Assembly (NCBI GenBank): GCA_049314515.1
Contig: JBMOEY010000041.1
Span: 1-12,554 of the forward strand
Reading direction: 5' to 3'
Origin: RFQD01 sp049314515
GTDB lineage: Bacteria > Actinomycetota > Actinomycetes > Actinomycetales > Microbacteriaceae
DNA length: 12,554 nucleotides
The position numbers and the translations under genes are program-made. Below the pieces are notes generated by a model. It searched no databases. It was not told the DNA's origin and worked only from the letters and a program-made list of their open reading frames with translations. Every line of letters starts with the position of its first letter. Position 1 is the stretch's first letter. Shown in pieces: positions 1 through 5,798 of this stretch.

Positions 1-1
1 G

Positions 2-220
2 CCCCCGATGCCGGATCCGTTCTCGCCGGATGTGGATGCCGAGATCACAGACACGCAAGACATGAGCTCACTGGTCTACGACATGCTCGACTCGGGTGTT
101 GTTGCCCGTCTACCAAAAGAGGAGACTCCTCTACCTATTACTGAACGACTTCGTGCTCAGGCACGACGTCGGACGACGTCGGGTGACGATGACAGTCAAG
201 ACGTGGGGCCCGTGCAATGA
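2..220 (+). CDS. ftsE: Cell division ATP-binding protein FtsE, C-terminal tail only (5' truncated)
   Basis: The frame is open from the window's left edge and ends at TGA 218-220, giving the last 72 residues of a protein. No ATPase motif is visible because the P-loop, signature and Walker B would lie upstream. The assignment rests on position: its stop overlaps the start of ftsX in ATGA (217-220), the usual tight ftsE-ftsX coupling. The visible piece is acidic at first, then basic (a run of three Arg near RAQARRR), and looks like the extended, poorly conserved tail that some actinobacterial FtsE proteins carry after the ATPase core. FtsE is the cytoplasmic ATPase that drives FtsX to activate cell-wall hydrolases at the septum. 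Another product with such a tail cannot be excluded without the upstream sequence. Confidence 0.72.
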   Translation, partial: PPMPDPFSPDVDAEITDTQDMSSLVYDMLDSGVVARLPKEETPLPITERLRAQARRRTTSGDDDSQDVGPVQ

Positions 221-1131
221 GATTTGCTTTGATTTGGGGCGAGGCCGCAAATGGTCTTCGCCGGAACGCCTCCATGGTTGTCTCCGTAGTGCTGGTCACC
301 TTTATCTCACTGACGTTCGTGGGAACGGCCATCCTGCTGCAAATGCAAACCGGCACCATGAAAAACTTCTGGTACGACAAGGCTCAGGTTGCCGTGTACA
401 TGTGCACCAGCGTCTCCGTGGGCGAAACGTGCGTCGACGGTGAAGCAACGTCAGACCAAATATCCGCAGTGGAGGGTGTTCTCACCTCTGACGTGTTGAC
501 TCCGTTCATCGACAAGTTTTACTTCGAAGACCACGAACAGGCTTTTGCCAATTTTCAGCGCCAGTTCGCCGACAATCCCGTCGCGGAATATGTGACCGCC
601 GATCAGCTGAATCAGACCTTCTGGGTCAATTTGAAGGATCCCTCGCAATCACAGGTGCTTGTCGAGGCACTCGGGAGCCAAGCCGGTGTTGAGGCCGTGA
701 CCGACCAGCGAGCGTATCTCGACCAGATTTTTGCCGTGCTCAATGCCGGTAGCTATACCGCAGTCGGTGTCGCTGTGCTGATGCTGATCGCTGCGGCCCT
801 GCTCATCGCCACGACCATTCGCCTGTCCGCATTTTCGCGACGTCGTGAGCTCGGCATCATGCGACTCGTCGGAGCGTCCAATGCCTTCATTCAGACCCCA
901 TTCATCATGGAGGGCGTTTTTGCGGCGCTCGTGGGATCGCTCCTTGCGGGAGCCGCCATCGTCGGAATCGTGCAGTTTTTCGTTCAGGGTTATTTGGCCG
1001 TGAACATCCCGCTGACCTCGTTTGTCAGCCTCGGCGATGCGCTCATCATCGTGCCCGCGCTGCTCGTCATCGGGTGCGTTTTGGCAGCGGTCTCGGCGAA
1101 TTTCGCCATCACGCGGTACCTCAAGATTTAG
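217..1131 (+). CDS. ftsX: Cell division protein FtsX (membrane subunit of FtsEX)
   Basis: This 304-residue protein has the FtsX layout: a short basic cytoplasmic N-terminus, TM1 at about residues 20-42, an extracytoplasmic domain (about 45-175), then three more TM helices (about 180-202, 230-257, 272-298). The conserved cytoplasmic turn after TM2, with RRRELGIMRLVGAS (208-221), is the typical FtsX/MacB-like coupling segment that contacts FtsE. Two cysteines, C63 and C72, lie close together in the outer domain and could form a disulfide; I recall a similar pair in mycobacterial FtsX. The ATG overlaps the upstream stop, so translation is probably coupled. With FtsE it transmits ATP hydrolysis to peptidoglycan hydrolases at the division site. 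In many actinobacteria smpB follows ftsX; here a convergent dapD follows instead. Confidence 0.95.
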   Translation: MRFALIWGEAANGLRRNASMVVSVVLVTFISLTFVGTAILLQMQTGTMKNFWYDKAQVAVYMCTSVSVGETCVDGEATSDQISAVEGVLTSDVLTPFIDKFYFEDHEQAFANFQRQFADNPVAEYVTADQLNQTFWVNLKDPSQSQVLVEALGSQAGVEAVTDQRAYLDQIFAVLNAGSYTAVGVAVLMLIAAALLIATTIRLSAFSRRRELGIMRLVGASNAFIQTPFIMEGVFAALVGSLLAGAAIVGIVQFFVQGYLAVNIPLTSFVSLGDALIIVPALLVIGCVLAAVSANFAITRYLKI

Positions 1132-1160
1132 CCATTACGCGGGGCCCGGTTTTTTAGCGA

Positions 1161-2117
1161 CTAATGAAGTGCGCTGTTCAGCGTGACGCCCACGCCGACG
1201 CGCGACACGACCTCGACGCTGCCGGTGAGCGAGTTGCGTCGAAACAGAAGATTGTCGACGCCCGAGAACTCGAGCGCCTTTGCGTGCCGAACTTCCTCGT
1301 CGGCCATGTATGTGACCTTTGTGCCAGCGGTCACGTACAACCCCGCCTCGACAACGCAATCGTTGCCGATCGAGATTCCCACACCGGAATTTGCCCCGAG
1401 CAAACTTCGTTCTCCGACGGAGATGCGTTGGGTCCCTCCGCCGGAAAGCGTGCCCATGATGGATGCTCCACCGCCGATGTCCGATCCGTCGCCGACAATC
1501 ACACCCTGCGAGATGCGTCCCTCGACCATCGACGCCCCGAGTGTTCCGGCGTTGAAATTAACAAATCCTTCGTGCATCACGACCGTGCCCGGTGCGAGGT
1601 GCGCACCGAGTCGTACCCGTGCGGCATCGGCAATGCGCACCCCCGGTGGTGTCACATAGTCGGTGAGTCGCGGGAACCGGTCAATTCCCTGAGCTTGAAT
1701 TCCCGCGCGCATCAAAAGCGGGCGCAGCGATTCGAAATCGCGCGGATGCACCGGGCCGCCATTGGTCCACACAACGTTTTCGAGTTGCCCGAAAATTCCG
1801 TCGAGGTTGATCGAGTTGGGTGTGACGAGACGGTGCGAGAGCAGGTGCAACCGGAGGTAGGCATCGGATGCCCCAACCGGCGCTCGCGTCAGATCAATCT
1901 CGAGCGTGACCGAGGTGACGGTGACGCGTCGGCGCGCATCCTCACCAATCAGGCTTTGCATAGGGGCCGGAATGCTCCATGTTTCCTCGTGCGCAGGGAG
2001 GGGTCCGAGGGTCGGGGCGGGGAACCATGTGTCGAGCACGATGCCGTCTTCGGCTCCTCCGGACGTGATTGTGGCGAGGCCGTGACCCCATGCGGCTGTG
2101 GGTGCGTGCGCGCTCAT
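1161..2117 (-). CDS. dapD: 2,3,4,5-tetrahydropyridine-2,6-dicarboxylate N-succinyltransferase (DapD)
   Basis: DapD transfers succinyl from succinyl-CoA to tetrahydrodipicolinate in the succinylase branch of DAP/lysine synthesis, in the cytosol. The 318-residue length matches the actinobacterial form (about 317), which is longer than the enterobacterial one. Residues 93-102 (LSHRLVTPNS) belong to the N-terminal domain. The left-handed beta-helix hexapeptide repeats run from about 160 to 270, with MHEGFVNFNAGTLG at 181-194, EGRIS at 199-203, a glycine-rich GDGSDIGGGASIMG stretch (209-222) and GANSGVGI at 241-248. It is divergent from dapE, the next but one enzyme of the same pathway (the aminotransferase step, DapC, lies between), across a 33-bp spacer. 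The ATG is 7 nt after TAACCT on its strand, suggesting a leaderless mRNA. No clear terminator separates its 3' end from ftsX. Confidence 0.96.
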   Translation of the reverse strand: MSAHAPTAAWGHGLATITSGGAEDGIVLDTWFPAPTLGPLPAHEETWSIPAPMQSLIGEDARRRVTVTSVTLEIDLTRAPVGASDAYLRLHLLSHRLVTPNSINLDGIFGQLENVVWTNGGPVHPRDFESLRPLLMRAGIQAQGIDRFPRLTDYVTPPGVRIADAARVRLGAHLAPGTVVMHEGFVNFNAGTLGASMVEGRISQGVIVGDGSDIGGGASIMGTLSGGGTQRISVGERSLLGANSGVGISIGNDCVVEAGLYVTAGTKVTYMADEEVRHAKALEFSGVDNLLFRRNSLTGSVEVVSRVGVGVTLNSALH

Positions 2118-2150
2118 GCCTTACAGGTTACCCGCCCCTAAACTTGACCC
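2118..2150. promoter_or_regulatory. Divergent dapD/dapE promoter region with two leaderless-type -10 elements
   Basis: The whole spacer between the two start codons is 33 bp. On the plus strand TAAACT (2139-2144) ends 6 nt before the dapE ATG. On the minus strand TAACCT (2130-2125) ends 7 nt before the dapD ATG. Neither start has a Shine-Dalgarno sequence. TANNNT 6-7 nt before the start codon is the known signature of leaderless transcription in actinobacteria. Any -35 element would have to lie inside the other gene's 5' end; no good TTGACA match is seen there. The promoter call is inferred from spacing. Confidence 0.65.
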
Positions 2151-3230
2151 ATGTCTGCGCCCGAGCTGGATGTTTCGCGTGATGTTGCGACGATTGCACA
2201 AGCCGTGTGTGACATCGAGTCAGTCTCGGGAAATGAAGGCAGGCTGGCCGACGCGATTGAACACGTATTGCGTGGCGCATCGCACCTGCGTGTGCTCAGA
2301 GACGGCGACGCGCTCGTCGCGCGCACCGAATTGGGTCGTGCCCAGCGCGTGCTGATCGCGGGTCACATTGACACCGTGCCCGTCAACTCCAACCTTCCCG
2401 TGCGGCGCGAACAGCGCGCTGGCGTTGAGGTGCTCGTTGGTCGAGGCACTGTGGACATGAAATCCGGAATCGCGGTCATGCTGAAAATCGCGAGTGAGGT
2501 GCGTGATCCGAGCGTGGATGTGACGTGGGTCTTTTATGATCACGAAGAGGTCTCATCGTCGCTCAACGGGCTCGGTCGTCTCGCGCGCAACCTCCCGGAC
2601 ATTTTCGATGCCGACTTTGGCATTTTGTGTGAACCCACGAACGCCGTTGTCGAAGGGGGCTGCAACGGAACTCTGCGAGTGGATGTTCGTGCTCGCGGGA
2701 CTCGGGCGCATAGTGCTCGAGCGTGGAAGGGAGACAACGCCATTCATAAGTTGGGTTCTGCGCTGACTCGCCTTTCGGAGTTTGGTGCTGCGACCGTCAC
2801 GGTCGACGGCCTCGATTATCGTGAGAGCTTGAGCGCGGTGGGTGTGTCGGGTGGAGTCGCGGGAAACGTGATTCCCGACGAAGCCGTGTTGAGTGTCAAT
2901 TACCGCTTTGCGCCCGCCACGACGGTCGAGCAGGCACGCGAGTTTCTGGAGGCGTTTTTTGCGGGCTTCGAGGTGACCGTGACGGATGCAGCTCCGGGTG
3001 CTCGGCCCGGACTTGACACTCCTGTTGCCCAGGACTTCATTGCCGCAGTCGGAGTGGCGCCCGCACCTAAATTCGGCTGGACGGACGTGTCTCGGCTGGC
3101 TGAAATGGGAATACCGGCCGTGAACTTTGGCCCCGGTGACCCATCGCTCGCACACGCGGATGACGAACACGTCGCCGTGGATCAGATTGTGACGCTCGAG
3201 AGAATGCTTCGTGGCTGGCTCACGCGCTGA
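2151..3230 (+). CDS. dapE: Succinyl-diaminopimelate desuccinylase (DapE), M20 metallohydrolase
   Basis: DapE hydrolyses N-succinyl-LL-diaminopimelate to LL-DAP and succinate using a di-zinc centre, in the cytosol. The 359-residue sequence has all the M20 ligands in order: H72 and D74 in GHIDTVP, bridging D102 in GTVDMKSG, catalytic E132 followed by metal ligand E133 in YDHEEV, E161 in CEPTN and H335 in SLAHADDEH. The dimerisation (lid) domain spans about residues 173-285, with RGTRAHSARAWKGDNAIHK starting at 182. Together with divergent dapD this gives two steps of the succinylase pathway; dapC is not in the window. The ATG at 2151 is supported by its TANNNT spacing and by homology starting within the first 20 residues. 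The 3' end overlaps the next gene by 20 nt, so they probably share a transcript. Confidence 0.95.
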   Translation: MSAPELDVSRDVATIAQAVCDIESVSGNEGRLADAIEHVLRGASHLRVLRDGDALVARTELGRAQRVLIAGHIDTVPVNSNLPVRREQRAGVEVLVGRGTVDMKSGIAVMLKIASEVRDPSVDVTWVFYDHEEVSSSLNGLGRLARNLPDIFDADFGILCEPTNAVVEGGCNGTLRVDVRARGTRAHSARAWKGDNAIHKLGSALTRLSEFGAATVTVDGLDYRESLSAVGVSGGVAGNVIPDEAVLSVNYRFAPATTVEQAREFLEAFFAGFEVTVTDAAPGARPGLDTPVAQDFIAAVGVAPAPKFGWTDVSRLAEMGIPAVNFGPGDPSLAHADDEHVAVDQIVTLERMLRGWLTR

Positions 3231-4428
3231 GTCGCTGGCGAGCATGCGCGTATGGGGCATGCCGTGGTGGGCGGCCGTTTTCATTGTGTGGGCCCTTGGT
3301 CGCGCGGTGAGCACCGCCATGCTGCTGTTCTACGCACAAAATCAGGCGGAGAATCCGTGGACCGGCGCGGCGCCGACGTTGGCAGATTTTTCGTCGTTGT
3401 GGGATGGTCGCTGGTACAACATCATCGCGGTATCGGGCTACCCCGCAGACTTACCCCGAACAGATGACGGACACGTTGGCGAAAATCAGTGGGCGTTTCT
3501 CCCGCTATTCCCGTCGCTTGCCCGCCTGCTCATGGCGTGTGGTCTTGACTGGAATACCGCCGGCGTGTCCATCTCGTTGGCGGCCGGTGTGGCGGCGTCG
3601 CTGTTCCTCTTTCGGTTGATTGCGATCCACGCATCCGCGCGTCAAGCGCTCTTCACAGTGATGCTCTTCAGCGTGGCTCCCACGTCGTCGCTATTGCAGT
3701 TGGCATATGCCGAATCACTTCAGCTGTTGCTCATTGTCATGTCGCTTTATTACCTGACGCAGCATCGCTATGCGCTCGTGATGGTCACGGGAACATTGTT
3801 GGCGTTTACTCGGCCCGGCGCCCTGGCACTTGCTCTCACCGTGGGATTGCACGCCGTGATTCGGTTTGCGCAGCGCTCGCGCTCACCGTTCCCCGTATCG
3901 GAACGGGCCTGGGCGAGCGTGACGGCGCTCTGGTTGGTTGTCGCCGGATTTGCCTGGCCCGTCATCGCAGGCCTCGTCACGGGTGTGCCCAATGCCTACC
4001 TCGAGACGGAGCTCGCCTGGCGATCCTCCTATGTCGGCTACATCGAACTCGTGCCTTTTACGCCGTGGATTCTCGGCGCACGATGGTGGGCGCAGATGCA
4101 GTGGAACATGCCCGACGTCTGGGCGTATGTCTTGCTTGGCGGTGTTATTTTCGTCAGCCTTCTGCTGTTATTACTTCCGGCGGCACGTCGACTCGGAAAT
4201 GAAATTCGACTGTGGTGCTTCAGCTATGGGCTCTACATCCTCGCGGTATTTTTCCCGCAATCGAGTACTTTCAGGATTCTCGCCCCGCTCTTCCCGGGAT
4301 TGGGCATACTGGCTGCTCCACGGTCTCGCATCTACCAAACGTCGCTGGTGGTGCTCTTTGTCATCGCCCAGTTTTTCTGGATCGGAGCGGCCTGGGCGGT
4401 CGCGGATTACGACTGGACACCCCCATAA
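3211..4428 (+). CDS. Polytopic mannosyltransferase, PIG-V / Dol-P-Man-dependent type (putative)
   Basis: This is a 405-residue integral membrane protein with about nine hydrophobic segments (for example 19-41, 117-139, 146-160, 170-182, 187-215, 236-258, 303-323, 335-348, 376-398). The pattern is that of GT-C polyprenyl-phosphate-sugar transferases of the PIG-V-like family: an outward first loop with WDGRWYN (64-70) and SGYP, then FLPLFPSLARLL (96-107), AYAESLQLLL (165-174), FTRPG (199-203) and FRILAPLFP (354-362). Such enzymes move mannose from polyprenyl-phosphomannose to an acceptor on the outer face of the membrane; the acceptor here is unknown. The GTG at 3211 overlaps dapE by 20 nt and has GAGAG (3198-3202) at 8 nt spacing. 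ATG 3244 is a possible alternative, 13 nt past the dapE stop. The family call is from motifs only. Confidence 0.78.
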   Translation: MAGSRAESLASMRVWGMPWWAAVFIVWALGRAVSTAMLLFYAQNQAENPWTGAAPTLADFSSLWDGRWYNIIAVSGYPADLPRTDDGHVGENQWAFLPLFPSLARLLMACGLDWNTAGVSISLAAGVAASLFLFRLIAIHASARQALFTVMLFSVAPTSSLLQLAYAESLQLLLIVMSLYYLTQHRYALVMVTGTLLAFTRPGALALALTVGLHAVIRFAQRSRSPFPVSERAWASVTALWLVVAGFAWPVIAGLVTGVPNAYLETELAWRSSYVGYIELVPFTPWILGARWWAQMQWNMPDVWAYVLLGGVIFVSLLLLLLPAARRLGNEIRLWCFSYGLYILAVFFPQSSTFRILAPLFPGLGILAAPRSRIYQTSLVVLFVIAQFFWIGAAWAVADYDWTPP

Positions 4429-4448
4429 ACCGGCGTGCATGACCGTTC

Positions 4449-4483
4449 GTGTGGTTTTTCACACACATCTCTCGTGGGATAAT
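4449..4483 (+). promoter_or_regulatory. Promoter of the DUF3117 gene, with a dyad over the -35 region
   Basis: GATAAT at 4478-4483 is a five-of-six match to TATAAT, and TTTTCA (4456-4461) is a candidate -35 at 16-bp spacing. This predicts a start near 4490 and a leader of about 26 nt carrying the ribosome binding site. The -35 lies within an inverted repeat, GTGTG-GTTTTT-CACAC (4449-4464), which could be an operator or chance. The 87-bp gap between the mannosyltransferase and DUF3117 genes holds no other feature I can support. Confidence 0.6.
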
Positions 4484-4500
4484 AAGAGAACGCTTTGCGA

Positions 4501-4508
4501 GAAAGAGG
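4501..4508 (+). promoter_or_regulatory. Ribosome binding site deciding the DUF3117 start
   Basis: GAAAGAGG ends 7 nt before ATG 4516. It favours this ATG over the in-frame TTG at 4495, which lies upstream of the site. It is one of the clearest Shine-Dalgarno sequences in the window, where many genes lack one. Confidence 0.75.
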
Positions 4509-4515
4509 TGGCGTA

Positions 4516-4689
4516 ATGGCGGCTATGAAGCCGAGAACCGGTGACGGACCAATGGAGGCGGTCAAGGAAGGTCGTCTCATCATCGTGCGGGTACCCCTAG
4601 AGGGTGGCGGACGTTTGGTTGTCTCTGTCAACGACGCCGAGGCAAAAGAACTTCACCAAGTTCTGTCGGGAGTTGTTCCGGCCGCGTAG
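4516..4689 (+). CDS. DUF3117 family small conserved protein
   Basis: This 57-residue protein begins MAAMKPRTGDGP and contains RVPLEGGGRLVV (24-35), the signature of DUF3117, a small family found throughout Actinobacteria. The M. tuberculosis counterpart is, as I recall, Rv1211, which has been reported as calmodulin-like; nothing here shows an EF hand, so that role is not supported by this sequence. No signal peptide, membrane helix or cysteine is present. The protein is probably a compact beta-rich cytosolic domain followed by a short helix (AEAKELHQVL). It stands as its own transcription unit: a candidate promoter upstream, a good ribosome binding site, and a strong intrinsic terminator 27 nt after the stop. 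Function is unknown. Confidence 0.92.
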   Translation: MAAMKPRTGDGPMEAVKEGRLIIVRVPLEGGGRLVVSVNDAEAKELHQVLSGVVPAA

Positions 4690-4716
4690 GTTTCACCACG
4701 CGATTGACTCACAGTG

Positions 4717-4744
4717 AAAAAGCCCCGCGAATCGCGGGGCTTTT
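4717..4744. terminator. Bidirectional intrinsic terminator between the DUF3117 and methyltransferase genes
   Basis: GCCCCGCG (4722-4729) pairs perfectly with CGCGGGGC (4733-4740) around a 3-nt loop, AAT. The stem is flanked by five A (4717-4721) on the left and four T (4741-4744) on the right, so it has a U-tract in either direction. It lies between two convergent genes and can end both transcripts. It is the only strong terminator hairpin I see in the window. Confidence 0.93.
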
Positions 4745-4772
4745 CCGTTCGTGGTCGGACGCCATCATGCGT

Positions 4773-5402
4773 TCAGCTGATGCGCACGAGTTGAAGTAAC
4801 CCATCGCCCGCAGGAGACAGCGACGCCAGCACGGCGTCGGATTCCGAGACGAGCGTCATGACAGAGCGAAATGAAGTGGGGATGTGTCCCCGTGCGGTCG
4901 GGTCGGCTACTTCGCCATGCCACAGGGCGTGTGGAATGAGAATCAGTCCGCCCACCCTGACGAGGCGAAGCCCGTGCTCCACGTTTTCGAGAAGAAGGGC
5001 CGGGTCGGCATCGATGACCACGATGTCGTAGGAGTTTTCATTCATCCGCGGGAGAATCCTGGAGGCCGACCCGGTGATGAATCTCAGATGGGTGTGATCG
5101 ATTCCGGCTTCAGCAAAAAGTTCCTGAGCGTGTTCGTGATACTCGTATTCCGAGTCGATTGACGTTAGTTGCGCATCTGGAGCGCCGCGCAGCACCCAGA
5201 GTCCGCTGACCCCGAGACCCGTGCCGATTTCGATCACCGAACGTGCAGCAATGCTTGCGGCGAGAACGGCAATTTGAGCACCGACCGCCGGGCTAACTGC
5301 CTCAACGCCGTATTCATTCGATAGCTCACGCGCGCGTTGAATAGGTGCCGTTTCGATCGCGAAATCCTCGGCGTACATCCAGTTCACGTCGTGCTTGCTC
5401 AC
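4773..5402 (-). CDS. Class I SAM-dependent O-methyltransferase-like protein (COG4122 type)
   Basis: This 209-residue protein has the Rossmann methyltransferase fold in order: glycine-rich SAM motif VIEIGTGLGVSG (56-67), acidic residue after strand 2 in SIDSE (81-85), and DIVVIDAD (126-133). Length and pattern fit the small bacterial O-methyltransferases related to catechol/caffeoyl-CoA enzymes. It looks like the orthologue of M. tuberculosis Rv1220c, which also sits near tatB. The substrate is unknown. The usual metal-binding Asp-Asn pair (as in VDNVLW) is replaced by Pro-His in IPHALWHG (156-163), so a metal-dependent mechanism is doubtful. The GTG start at 5402 has AGGGAGG 4 nt upstream on the minus strand (5413-5407). 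A candidate -10, TAGGCT, lies at 5429-5424. Confidence 0.88.
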   Translation of the reverse strand: MSKHDVNWMYAEDFAIETAPIQRARELSNEYGVEAVSPAVGAQIAVLAASIAARSVIEIGTGLGVSGLWVLRGAPDAQLTSIDSEYEYHEHAQELFAEAGIDHTHLRFITGSASRILPRMNENSYDIVVIDADPALLLENVEHGLRLVRVGGLILIPHALWHGEVADPTARGHIPTSFRSVMTLVSESDAVLASLSPAGDGLLQLVRIS

Positions 5403-5468
5403 GAAACCTCCCTACCGAGTTTCAGCCTACGGCTAAAGGGTGCGCCCGCTCGCGACTATCCTCAAAGG
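5403..5468. promoter_or_regulatory. Divergent methyltransferase/tatB promoter region with a central dyad
   Basis: On the plus strand TATCCT (5457-5462) ends 6 nt before the tatB GTG, a leaderless geometry. On the minus strand TAGGCT (5429-5424) predicts a roughly 15-nt leader with a Shine-Dalgarno sequence for the methyltransferase. Between them is an imperfect dyad, TTCAGCC-TAC-GGCTAAA (5421-5437, one mismatch). It covers the minus-strand -10 and reaches the expected -35 zone of tatB, so a single regulator could bind here. The operator role is inference. Confidence 0.5.
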
Positions 5469-5798
5469 GTGTTCGGTTTGACCTTCGAGAAACTTCTGCT
5501 CATTGGTCTCATTGCTGTGCTCATTGTCGGACCGGATCGGTTGCCCGCCGCGGCCGCGGGCTTTGCGCGTTTCGTGCGCGCATTGCGCGACTTTGCCAAT
5601 GGAGCTAAGTCGCGCGTGCAAGAAGAACTCGGACCGGACTACGACGACATTGATTGGAAAAAGCTCGACCCACGACAATACGACCCGAGACGCATCATTC
5701 GTGAAGCCCTACTTGAGGATGGGCCGACGCCACCCGCCCGCGAAACCGCGACGAGAAACATGTCAGGCGCCACTCCGTTCGACGGAGAGTCCACCTAG
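5469..5798 (+). CDS. tatB: Sec-independent protein translocase subunit TatB
   Basis: TatB is the receptor subunit that, with TatC, binds twin-arginine signal peptides of folded exported proteins. The 109-residue protein has an N-terminal membrane helix (about 6-21), the hinge GPDRLP (21-26), an amphipathic helix (about 28-55), and an acidic then charged tail with DWKKLDPRQYDPRRIIREALLED (62-84). That last block is characteristic of actinobacterial TatB. The start is GTG 5469, giving MFGLTFEKLL; longer reading of the frame has no homology. No Shine-Dalgarno precedes it at usable distance, but TATCCT ends 6 nt upstream, suggesting a leaderless transcript. Its 3' end overlaps the convergent mrp gene by 36 bp. 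No tatA or tatC is in the window. Confidence 0.92.
   Translation: MFGLTFEKLLLIGLIAVLIVGPDRLPAAAAGFARFVRALRDFANGAKSRVQEELGPDYDDIDWKKLDPRQYDPRRIIREALLEDGPTPPARETATRNMSGATPFDGEST

Noticed and set aside
1139..1155. Possible terminator after ftsX (GGGGCCC followed by a T-run)
   Set aside because: The GGGCCC palindrome leaves no loop and no longer stem can be formed, so it is not a credible hairpin.
1164..2141. Long plus-strand open frame (325 codons) antisense to dapD
   Set aside because: It mirrors dapD almost exactly, has no recognisable motif and odd composition (many His, Arg, Cys), while dapD shows clear family motifs. It is a codon-bias shadow.
2553..3320. Minus-strand open frame (255 codons) antisense to dapE
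   Set aside because: It has no family motif, and the plus strand carries all M20 ligands in order.
3938..4516. Plus-strand open frame (192 codons) in another frame of the mannosyltransferase
   Set aside because: Ser/Arg/Cys-rich composition typical of an out-of-frame reading of a membrane protein; it runs past the true stop and overlaps the DUF3117 start.
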